Shown here one piece after another: positions 1 through 9,627 of a DNA stretch of 64,000 bases. Each line of letters begins with the position of its first letter. The stretch's first letter is position 1. The notes under the pieces were generated by a model. That model was not told the origin of the DNA, searched no databases, and saw only the letters and a program-made list of their open reading frames with translations. The position numbers were made by a program, and so were the translations under genes. The stretch lies in assembly GCA_905250125.1 (NCBI GenBank), contig CAJNOL010000070.1:124001-188000 (forward strand). Reading direction: 5' to 3'. The stretch is from Rotaria sordida. Its lineage: Eukaryota; Rotifera; Eurotatoria; Philodinida; Philodinidae.

Positions 1-125
1 ATTCAAAGATTATGCTCCTTTCGCACCAAAGGATTGGAGCTGATTTATTATTCATGAAGAGACAGCGAATGTATAATAGGAACCAGCATTCGATTCAAAC
101 ATTTTCCTCATTTTCACCCCAACCT

Positions 126-135
126 NNNNNNNNNN
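126..135. other. Assembly gap (10 N)
   Basis: Ten consecutive N characters inside the satellite. The fixed size suggests a scaffolding placeholder, so the true gap length is unknown and satellite copy number to the left should not be trusted. Confidence 0.99.
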
Positions 136-3100
136 TTGACTTTGCTATTTACGAACAGCGAAGAAACGAATAAATCACACCAACATTGAATTCAAACGTT
201 TTGTTCATTTTGAAGCCAACTTCGAGAGGTCCTGATATACATGGGAGTCACGGAAAAAATGAATGCTTGGTAGGTCCAGAGCTCTGTTGAAATATGTTGC
301 TCCGTTGCAACTGAAGAGCGGCAGTTGATTTTCTGATGCATGAGCACACAACGAGTGAATACTTCGAACCAACATTCTATTGAAATATCTTGCTACCTTT
401 CAATCAATGATTTCGATTTGTTTTGTTAGTTCTCCACATTCAACAAATGAATATTTCATAGGAAGATCCTTTTCAAATATTGCGGTTGATGTGAAACAAA
501 GATTCCGAGTTGATTTTGTTTTTTAGGAACAGACAACAACTCAATAGTTTATACCAAGATTCTATTAAAATATTTTGCTCCGTTGCAAGCAACGATTTAG
601 AGTTGCTTTTGTTATTTATGAATAGGCAACAAATGAAGCATAGAAACCAAGATTCTATTGAAAGATTTTTCTCAGTTTGAAACCAAGTTCTATAGGTACT
701 GTTATCGACAGCAATTATATGTGAAATGAACGGTTTATAGATGGAGGATTGTGTTCCAATATTTTGGTCCATTCGAACCAAGAAGTGAAATTTGATTTTG
801 TTATCCATGAAGAAAGAAGGAAAGAATAATTGAAACCAACATTCAATTCAAATATTTGGTGCCGTTAAATTCAGTGATGTCGAGTTCATTTTATTATGTA
901 CGTATAGGCAAGAAATGATTAGTTCATAGCAACATTTTATTCAAATGTTTAGCTCGATTCGAGCCGAATGTTTCGAGTTCATTTTCTTATGTGTGAACAG
1001 TCAGGAAATGAATAGGTAATAGGAATGGTTGATTGAAATATTTTGCTTCATTGGAACCAGAAATTTGGAGTTTATTTTGTTATCTACAAACAGGCAACGA
1101 AGGAATAATATGAACCAACATTCTATTCAAACATTTTGTTCACTTGAAACCCAACTTGTAGAGGTACTGATATGGAGAAGAACCAGATGGGAAACGAATG
1201 CTTTGTATCGTTAGCGTCTTATTGAAATATTACGCTCGATTCCAACGAAAGATACGTTGTTCTATTTGTTATCTACGAAAAAACAACAAAGGAATACTTT
1301 TTACCAACATTCTATTCTCATATTTTCCTCTATTGGAAACAGAAATATACAGCTGATTTTGTTATCTACGACCAGGCAACAAATCCATATGTGTTAGGAA
1401 CATTTTCCCCAAATATCTCGCTCGCTTTGCAACAAAGATGAGAAGTTTTTTTCGTTAGTGGTGAATAGAGGAGAAATGAATAGTTCATACGAACATTTTT
1501 TTCAAAAACTTTGCTCCATTCGAGTCAAGGATTGGGCAGTAGTTTTATTCTCTACAAGCAGAGAACAAACGAATAATTCAGACCAGCATTCTATTCAAAT
1601 ATTTTCTTTCATTCAAACGCAAGACTATCACTTGGTCTTGTTAGCTACGAGGACAGAACAAACGAATAGTTCATAGGAACATTGTATTGAAATATTCTCC
1701 TGCTTCCAAACCAAACATTTGGAGCTGATTTTCTTATCTACGAAGAGACAACAAATGAATAGTTTATAAGAACGTTTTATGCAGAGATTTTGCGGCATAC
1801 GAGTCAAAGATTGGGCGCTAATTTAGTTACCTACTTACAAAGAACAAATGAATAGTTCAAACCACCATTCTCTTTGAATATTTTGCTCTATTTGAACGAT
1901 AGATATTGAGTTGATATTGTTATCTAATGAGATGGGAGAAAAGAACAGGTCATAGGAACAGTTTATTCCATATTTTGCTTGATTCGAACCGAAGACACGG
2001 AGTTGTTTTAGTTATTTATGAACAGACGACAAATGAATAGTTCATACCAATATTCTATCGAAATATGTTGCTTCCTTCGTACAAAAGATTACGAGTGGAT
2101 TTTTTCTTCTACGAAGAAAGAACAAATGAAGAAATCAAACCAATATTGTATTCAAATTTCGTGTTCCATTAGAATAAAAATGTCGAGTTGATTTTTTCAT
2201 GTACGAACGGACAATAAATGAGTGGTTCATAGGAACATTCTATTCATATAGTTTGCTCCATCCATACAAAAGATTCGGAATTGATTTTGTTATATACGAG
2301 CAGCGCAAAGGATGAACAGTTTATATAAATATTTTATTCAAATATTTAGCTCAATTCGAACCAAAGGTTTAGAGTTGATTTTGTTATTTACGAACAGACA
2401 ACAGCTGAATAGATCAAACCAACATGTTATTCAAAGATTTCGGTCACTTTGATAAGAGATTCTGATGATAATAATATAGATGGGAATCAGATGGAAAATG
2501 AACGCTTTGTAGGTTTAGGGTTTTATTGAAGTATTTTTGTACACGCGAACCAAAGATTCGAAGATAATTTCGCTGTCCACGAACATACAACAATTGAATA
2601 ATTCAAACCAGAATTGTGTTTAAATATTTTCTTTCATTTGAACGAAAGGTTTGTAGTTGGTTGTCTTATCTACCAACAGACAACACGTGACTAGGTGATA
2701 GGAATATTTCATTCGAGTATTTTGCTCTGTTCGAACCACGGATTTAGAACTGTTTTTGTTATCTACGAATAGGCGACAAATGAATAATTGATAAAAACAT
2801 TCTATTCAATTATTTTGCTCGATTGGTATGAAAGATTTGAAATTGATTTTGATATGCACGAACAAACAAGGAATGAATAAATCAAACCAACATTCTATTC
2901 AAATATTTTCATGCATTCCAGTCCACAATTTCGTGTTGATTTTGTTATCTACGCACGGTGGACAAAGGAATAGATGATAGGAACATTTTATTCAAATACT
3001 TTATTCGATTCAAACCAACGATTTGAAGTTGTTTGTTGTTATGTACGAACAGTCAACAAATGAATAATTCTTAGCAACATTCTATTCAAATAGTTTGCTG

Positions 3101-4004
3101 CATTGGAACCAAAGGTTTTAAGTTGTTTTTTGTATCTAGGAAGAAAGGACAAATGAATAATGCAAACCAACATTCTATTCAAACATTGTGTTCACTTCGA
3201 AGCTAAGTTCTAGCGATACTGTTATAGTTGAAAATCAGATAGGAAATGAACGCTATGTAGGTTGAAGGTCCTATTTAAATATTTTGATTCAGTCGAACCA
3301 AAGATTTGGAGTTGATTCTGTGATCTACGTACAAACAAACCATGAATATTTCGAACCAGCATTCTATTTAACTTTTTTATTCCATTCGAACGGAGAATTT
3401 GGAGTTGGTTTTGCCATCTAGGAACAGACAACAAATGAATAGTTCATAGGAATATTCTATTCAAATATCTTGCTCCATTCAAAAGAAAGATTTGAAGTTG
3501 ATTTTGTTATCTACAAAGAGACAAGACATAAATAGTTCATAGGAACATTTTATTCAAATATTTTACTCGATTCGAACCACAGATTTTGAGTTGATTTTGT
3601 TATTTATGAATAGACAACAACTGAATTACTCAGACCAACATGCTATTCAAACATTTTTCTCCCTTTGCAGCAAACCTTTAGAGGCACTAATATAGATGGA
3701 AACCGGGTGGGAAATGAACGCTTTGCAGGTGGAGAGTTGTCTTCAAATATTTTGCGTCACTGTAATCAAAGAACTGGAGATAACTTTGTTATATACCAAG
3801 AACCAACAAATGAATAATTCAAACAAAAACTGTGATCAAATATTTTGTTCGATTCGAACGAAAGATTTTGAGTTGATTTTGTTCTCTACAAATAGACAAC
3901 ATGTGAATAGGTCATAACATTTTTCATTCAAATAGTTTGCTTGATTCGAACCAAAGATGTAGAGTTAATTTCTGTTTCTACAAGTAGATAAGAAATGAAT
4001 AGAT

Positions 4005-5320
4005 CATAGGAACATTGTGTTCAAACATTTTGCTCTCTTTGAATCCAATTGTTAGAGATGATGATATCGATGCGAATCAAACGTGAAATAAACGGTTTCT
4101 AGGTCTACGGTTCTATTAAAATATTTTGTTCCATTGGAGAGAAAATTTGCAGCTGATTTTGTTCTCTACAAATAGACAACATGTGAATAGGTCATAATAT
4201 TTTTCATTCAAATATTTTGCTCGATTCAAACCAAAGATTCGAAGTTGATTTCTGTTTCTACGAGTAGATAAGAAATGAATAGGTCATAACAACATTTTTC
4301 ATTCAAATAGTTTGCTTGATTCGAACCAAATATGTAGAGTTAATTTTTATTTCTACGAGTAGATAAGAAATGAATAGGTCATAGGAACATTGTGTTCAAA
4401 CATTTTACTCTCTTTGAATCCAATTGTTAGATATGATGATATCGATGCGAATCAAATGTGAAATGAACGGTTTCTAGGTTTATGGTTCTATTAAAATATT
4501 TTGTTCCATTGGAGAGAAAATTTGCAGTTAATTTTCTTCTCTACAAATAGACAACATGTGAATAGGTCATAATATTTTTCATTCAAATATTTTGTTCCAT
4601 TGGAGTGAAAGTTTGCAGTTAATTTTGTTCTCTACAAATAGACAACATTTGGATAGGTCATAACAATATTTTTCATTCAAATATTTTGCTCGATTCGAAC
4701 CAAAGATTTGGATTTAATTTTTGTTTCTACGAGTAGATAAGGAATGAATAGGTCATAGGAACATTGTGTTCAAACATTTTGCTCTCTTTGAATCCAATTG
4801 TTAGAGGTGATGATATAGATGCGAATCAAATGTGAAATAAACGGTTTCTAGGTCTACGGTTCTATTAAAATATTTTGTTCCATTGCAGCGAAAGTTTGCA
4901 GTTAATTTTGTTCTCTACAAATAGACAACATTTGGATAGGTCATAACAATATTTTTCATTCAAATATTTTGCTCGATTCGAACCTAAGATTCGAAGTTAA
5001 TTTCTGTTTCTACGAGTAGATAAGAAATGAATAAGTCATAACAACATTCTTCATTCAAATATTTTGCTCGATTCGAACCAAAGATTTGGATTTAATTTTT
5101 ATTTCTACGAATAGATAAGGAATGAATAGGTCATAGGAACATTGTGTTCAAACATTTTGCTCTCTTTGAATCCAATTGTTAGAGATGATGATATAGATGC
5201 GAATCAAATGTGAAATGAACGGTTTCTAGGTTTATGGCTCTATTAAAATATTTTGTTCCATTGGAGCGAAAGTTTGCAGTTAATTTTGTTCTCTGCGAAC
5301 AGACAACAAATGAATAAGTC
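4005..5320. repeat. Homogenised ~375-base higher-order repeat inside the satellite
   Basis: The phrase CATAGGAACATTGTGTTCAA starts at about 4005, 4380, 4754 and 5132, giving spacings of 375, 374 and 378 bases. Within each period the sub-units keep the same order (GATGATATCGATGCGAATCA, then ACGGTTTCTAGGT, then AGTTTGCAGTTAATTTTGTT, then CGAGTAGATAAG). These copies are far more alike than the units to the left, so this part was amplified or homogenised more recently than the surrounding array. Confidence 0.85.
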
Positions 5321-5820
5321 ATATGAAGATTGTATTCAAAGATTTTGTTCACTTTGAGGTCAATACTAGAGGTAGTAATATTGATGGGTATCTGATGGGA
5401 AATAAACGCTTTGTATCGTTAGGGTTCTATTGATATATTTTGCTGCACTGGAACCAAAGATTTGGAATTGATTTTGTTCTCTAGAAGCAGACAGCAAATA
5501 AATAGGTTATATAAACATTTTAGTCAACAATTTTGCTCACTTTGAAGGAAAGCCTTTGAAGGTAGTGATATCGATGGGAATCATCAGATGGGATATAAAC
5601 GCTTTGTATCATCAGGGTTCTATTGAAATATGTTATTCCGTTCCAGCGAAATATTTGAAGTTAATTTTGTTGTACGAACAGGCATCAAGTGAATAATGCA
5701 AACCAATATTCTATTCAAACAGTTTGCTTACTTCGAGGCAATTTTTAGAGGTACTGATACAGATGGGAATGAGATGGGATATGAATGCTTTGTAGCTTGA
5801 GAGTTCTGTTCGAATACTGC

Positions 5821-6128
5821 AGTGTGTGATATAAGAGGCATGTATTTTGTTTTAGGTAACAAGTACCGTGCGCATGTTGATCTGCGCGCGCCTGTGGCAT
5901 GTTCATTATTGCGATTAACGCTGAGAGAATGAATAAACAAATCATTTGCTTGCTATTTTGCATTGTCGTTTGGTGCTATTCGAGCTTGAAGTGAGAATGA
6001 TAGATGAAAATGAGTAACTATGGAAGTTGTATGTGGTACAGTTGTTGTTCGCTTATTGTATGGGAAGATTGGATTGATATGAGTTAAACACCGAGACGCT
6101 CGTGTTTTTATATGTAGCAGGCAGTGGC
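5821..6128. other. Unique spacer between satellite and short-repeat block
   Basis: The satellite pattern fades here. The stretch contains a GC-rich patch near 5880 (GATCTGCGCGCGCCTGTG) but I see no gene, RNA or repeat structure in it. Confidence 0.6.
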
Positions 6129-6358
6129 TGGGAATTCCCCACTCAACGGGGTATATTTCCCATTTAGTAGGGTAAATTTCCCACTTAGTAGAGTGAGTTT
6201 CCCATTTACTAGGACGAATTTTCCACTATCTTTGGGAATTCCCCATCTAAAAATGAGAATCTCCCACTCACAAGCGCGAATTTGCCACTACCACTGGAAA
6301 TTTCCCATCTACGGGTGGGAACTTCCCATATACCACCGCGAATTTCCGATGATCGCGG
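6129..6358. repeat. 21-base tandem array, about 11 degenerate copies
   Basis: Successive units read like ATTTCCCATTTAGTAGGGTAA, one after another at 21-base spacing, with TTCCCA/TTCCCC as the best kept part. Because 21 is a multiple of three, the array gives a long open frame with a 7-residue period (units such as VNFPLSR, VSFPFTR). I regard that frame as a by-product of the repeat: it has no other protein feature and runs on into unrelated sequence. Confidence 0.85.
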
Positions 6359-6571
6359 TGACTGAGGGCCGTCAATGTTGCAACCGAAGACGGGAAACAG
6401 CAGGCCCGGTCCAGCCTATGATTTCTTACCGATCGATATACCGGTCGATAGAAACGAATTTCTTCAGACCGGTCGAGGAACTGTATTGTGCAAATCACAG
6501 ACCCTGCCAAAACTGAAGGCCAGCATGCCGGAAAAACTACCAAGCCTTTGTGGAGATCCAAATCTCGATTC

Positions 6572-6690
6572 ACCTATATTTCCGCGCGCGACATTTCCGC
6601 GCCGACATTTTCTTGCACAACAGTTCCGCGCATGACACTTCAGCGCTGCGACATTTTCGCGCGGCAACATTTCCGCGCACGAATGGAACG
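6572..6690 (+). repeat. 15-base GC-rich tandem array, left arm
   Basis: Units of about 15 bases like CCGCGCGCGACATTT and CCGCGCCGACATTTT repeat about seven times. This is locally far more GC-rich than the rest of the window. Its reverse-complement counterpart lies at 7528-7612. Confidence 0.8.
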
Positions 6691-6827
6691 AAGGCAACTG
6701 GAACTCTAATACCAACAACCACATCCCTACACTCAAATTCGCTCCAAAAATCACATGCGAATCCCAAATCCACATAGGAGCACACACTTGCACTTCACAG
6801 TCTGAGTTCGCATCCACAGCAGCTCCG

Positions 6828-7012
6828 ATACCTGAAATGCCAGAGGCATCACCTAGGATGCCAGTAGCATTACGTGAGATGCTAGTTGGATCATTGGGAT
6901 GCTAGAGGCATCACCTAGGCCGCCAAGCGCATCACCCGGAGTGCTGGTTATATCATACCTGATGTTAGAACCGTTACATGGAAAGCGAGGAGCATCATTT
7001 AAGATGCTGCGA
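6828..7012 (+). repeat. 21-base tandem array, left half of an inverted pair
   Basis: Units such as GATGCTAGAGGCATCACCTAG and GGATGCCAGTAGCATTACG follow each other at about 21-base spacing for roughly nine copies, ending near 7010 where the orientation flips. Confidence 0.8.
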
Positions 7013-7190
7013 ATAATCTAAGTGATACCTGTGGTATCCGAGATTATCCCTATAGTAACCCAGGTGAAACTTCCAGTATTCTAGTGATGCTTCTAGCATT
7101 CCAAGTGATACTACTAGTAACGCGCATGATTCCTCTAGCAGTTTAGGTGATATCTGTAGCGTCCCAGGTCTCAGTACCAGCATCTTATTT
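7013..7190 (-). repeat. 21-base tandem array, right half in opposite orientation
   Basis: Units such as CTAAGTGATACCTGTGGTATC and TAGTGATGCTTCTAGCATTC are the reverse complement of the units at 6828-7012. About eight copies are visible. The flip between the two arrays is the centre of the composite foldback. Confidence 0.8.
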
Positions 7191-7527
7191 TTCTGTAAAA
7201 ACCTATCTGTCTTTCAAAACAGGTGTGGTCTATCAAATGACCTCTTCAATCAGGCATCAATCTGAGCATAACTGCTTAAGCAGTTTCCCTAAGGTCGGAA
7301 GAACTCTTTGAACAGTTGATTGCGTCTTAGCCGAACTGCCGAAAAAGATCAGATGAGATCATATTACTTTCACAAACAGTTCATCAGTTCCAAAGTTTTA
7401 CCGAATGACCCTACGGATGCCTCGCATCAACATATACTCCACACTGGAGCAAAGACTCACAGATCTATTAATGGAATTTTAGAAGATGCATTAACCGAAC
7501 GCAGAGAAAACAGAAAACTTCATTTAG

Positions 7528-7612
7528 TGCGTAAGTGTCGCGCGCGGTGGTGTGGTGCGCGGAAATGTCGCTGCGCTGAAATGCCGTGCACCGAAGTATC
7601 GTGTCATGCCAA
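7528..7612 (-). repeat. 15-base GC-rich tandem array, right arm
   Basis: Units such as GTGCGCGGAAATGTC and GCTGCGCTGAAATGC at 15-base spacing are the reverse complement of the array at 6572-6690. About five copies. Confidence 0.75.
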
Positions 7613-7900
7613 ATCTCTGTCGGAAAACTAAATGAGCATCAAAAGGCAGATTTTACACGATTTTTGCAATCAAATAAGGAGATAGGACTATCTTTCTCAT
7701 GATATCCTTCAATATCTATTGATAATAACGTGTTAGAAAGGCTTCTGAGTGGTGAAATCGAAGTCTTGAGTGATTTATGTAATGATTTAGAGATAGGTAT
7801 CGCTCATATAAGAAGAGAAAATCCCACAATGATTCATGCCGATCTACCGACCGGTCCAGTCTGATCTGACCGATTTACATCGGTACCGGTCTAGAAAAAC

Positions 7901-8528
7901 CCCTACCATTTATAACACTGAGAACTGTAAGTAACCGCGGCCAGTAAGGAAGTTTATCCAATAAATTTTCGTATTTGTGTAAAAGTGAAATGATCGAATC
8001 TTGTTCTTGAGTAGTCATCGCATCTAACCGATAACAAAAGGCTTAAGTAGTACTAATAAGCGGTTTTTATGTGCAATGGAAAAAGCTCAAGCCACTGTTC
8101 CTGACTCTTGATTCTTAGCAATTATCTTTGTATCGGTGTAGTAGTCGAAGATAGCACTCATGAGAGTATCGAGAATCGTTTCGCCAAAAGGAGTACTCGT
8201 CAAATCTTACTTTTTTTATTTGATATACGCATCTGAAGCAGCATCATCTGAAACCAGACTTGCCAAACATTCTGATCTGAACAGAACTCTTCTGGTTTTT
8301 ATGCTTTTCTTCTAGTCAAGGTTTCCCGTGAATCGAGGAGCTGATGTTTAAAACTTCCTCTTGATTTCTCCTGGTTTTTTAAACAACTTTCTTCATCTGT
8401 TTCAGAAAGCTCTGTACTGTGAAATTCATCAAACTAATACAACCAAGTTAGCGATGAATATGAAAAAGAGCTACTATTACGTAGAAAAGCATACCAGAAC
8501 CAATTACGTCCTTGCTCAAGGAACTTCA
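7901..8528. other. Intergenic stretch, nothing recognised
   Basis: Unique, mixed-composition sequence. I find no coding exon chain, tRNA or repeat structure here. Confidence 0.6.
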
Positions 8529-8542
8529 CAGGTGATTTAAGA
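8529..8542. repeat. SINE target-site duplication, left copy
   Basis: CAGGTGATTTAAGA, identical to 8915-8928. The two copies bracket the SINE exactly. Confidence 0.9.
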
Positions 8543-8914
8543 AGAAGAAGAAGAATACCCCGCCTTTCGGCTACCTTGCGGTGTAGGGTGCTGTCCGAGG
8601 ACAGTTTCGATAAGCCCGATATTTTTCCTACATCTATTGCTAGATGCAGCTCTGGACAGAAGGCCAGCCTAACGCAGAGTTCTTCTCGCTTAATCACTTA
8701 AGCTCCCCATACACACTGACTAACCACATACTAGTCACACGGACTTTTTATTGTATGTCAACGCGTAGTCAGTTTGTTATCGGATGGATGGTCCGAGACA
8801 AAACAGCCGTTAGTAACTTGTCCAAGGTCATTCTATGACTGATGGAGCCGAGGTTCGAACATAGTATCTTGTGAATATATGTCAAACAACTTAACCATTC
8901 AGCCATACCGGCCT
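8543..8914 (-). mobile_element. tRNA-derived SINE with perfect 14-base target-site duplication
   Basis: Read on the minus strand, the element starts at 8914 with AGGCCGGTATGGCTGAATGG, which holds a polymerase III A box (TGGCTGAATGG). About 45 bases later it has a B box (GTTCGAACC, near 8852-8860). A tRNA-unrelated body follows, and the 3' end at 8543 is a (TTC)n tail. Both sides are flanked by the identical 14-mer CAGGTGATTTAAGA (8529-8542 and 8915-8928). Head, tail and exact duplication together are the classic SINE layout, and the intact duplication suggests a young insertion. It is not a functional tRNA gene: the acceptor stem does not pair, and the sequence continues for ~300 bases without a terminator at the tRNA 3' end. 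Confidence 0.88.
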
Positions 8915-8928
8915 CAGGTGATTTAAGA
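8915..8928. repeat. SINE target-site duplication, right copy
   Basis: CAGGTGATTTAAGA, identical to 8529-8542. Confidence 0.9.
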
Positions 8929-9186
8929 CATTTTAATTCGATTACAATTAAGAATCAAATTAAAACATCATCTACACTATTGTATGAAAGGAATTTTTTG
9001 ACAAAGTATAGAGGATGTGAGTATGGGTATGTGATTAGAATGTACGCCGTACCACGACAACAGTTATCTCTGCCTTGACGAAATTTTATCAAGTAGTATC
9101 TTAATATTACATCTACATAGACGTATAATTCATAAAGATGTGAAAACATTTGAATTACATATGGATAAATATAATAATTAGTTATA

Positions 9187-9215
9187 CAGGGCGGCCCAAA
9201 AGTCACTTTACCCAA
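9187..9215 (+). mobile_element. Solitary Tc1/mariner-like transposon end
   Basis: CAGGGCGGCCCAAAAGTCAC directly follows a TA dinucleotide. The CAGGG-x-GxCCCAAAAGTC pattern with a TA target resembles inverted ends of IS630-Tc1-mariner family elements. I cannot find the matching opposite end nearby, so this would be a truncated or solo end. Confidence 0.35.
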
Positions 9216-9439
9216 CAACAAAAAATTGAATATCTCCATTACGGCTCGAGCAAACGAGCTGATATTTTTGCCAAAGATAGAGACATGTTCACACTCCAAA
9301 TTCATATGGGCAAGGTCAGTGAGAATCTTTGTTAAATACCACTATTGACCTCAACAAGAAAATTTTACTTGTTCACAAATAGGAAAAAAACAGGATGTGG
9401 GTGTATCGGTGTGTGTCAGGGACAGTGAAGAGATGATGT

Positions 9440-9522
9440 ACATCCACACCAGCACCCGCGCACCCATACCTACACATCCGCAGCCACACATCCACATCCA
9501 CACCCACACCCACATCCTTCTT
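9440..9522. repeat. CCCACA-like microsatellite (telomere-like motif)
   Basis: An irregular C/A-rich tract ends in ACACCCACACCCACATCC. CCCACA is the complement of TGTGGG, the telomeric repeat reported for the bdelloid Adineta vaga. Only two or three units match, so this may be a chance microsatellite. Confidence 0.45.
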
Positions 9523-9627
9523 TTGATTAGCGAAGAACAAGAAGACAATACATGAAAGTGAAGATATATATCTGCATTCGGTAATAACTGGTGCAGGTTC
9601 CAATATGAGTTTCTTCTTTGTCGAAGA

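Larger units (their letters stand above)
1..5820. repeat. Degenerate satellite block, ~93-base unit with a second interspersed unit
   Basis: The whole stretch is built from diverged copies of a ~92-95 base unit whose recognisable pieces are GAACCAAAGATTTGGAGTTG, then a GTTATCTACGAACAGACAAC block, then an AATGAATAGTTCATAGGAAC block and ATTCAAATATTTTGCTCGAT. At intervals a second ~100-base unit follows, marked by CACTTTGAAGCCAA, a GATATAGATGGGAATCAGAT block and AAATGAACGCTTTGTAGG; I see it near 200, 680, 1150, 2440, 3190, 3660, 4040, 4410, 4790, 5160, 5350, 5540 and 5720. Open frames inside are short and not conserved between units, so I call no genes here. The block probably continues left of the window. 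Satellite identity is seen directly; a heterochromatic or subtelomeric location is only a guess. Confidence 0.9.
6405..7900. repeat. Composite nested foldback structure centred near 7010
   Basis: Three motif families occur on the left in one orientation and, in mirror order, on the right in the opposite orientation. Outermost are ACCGGTC-rich segments (6405-6480 and 7845-7900). Inside them are 15-base GC-rich arrays (6572-6690 and reverse at 7528-7612). Innermost are 21-base arrays (6828-7012 and reverse at 7013-7190). The order A-B-C-c-b-a is what a large foldback would give, although the arms are degenerate and of unequal length. No transposase gene is present. Element ends and target duplications could not be fixed. 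Confidence 0.6.

Noticed and set aside
1-5820. CRISPR-like regular repeats
   Set aside because: Units are degenerate, directly adjacent and without unique spacers, and the genome is eukaryotic. This is satellite DNA.
6124-6817. Several overlapping open frames of 70-130 codons on both strands
   Set aside because: They are produced by the 21-base and 15-base tandem arrays, whose units are multiples of three. No domain, no splice context, and periodic nonsense composition.
8840-8914. Functional tRNA gene on the minus strand
   Set aside because: A and B boxes are present but the acceptor arm does not pair, there is no proper 3' end, and the segment is the head of a SINE with target duplications.
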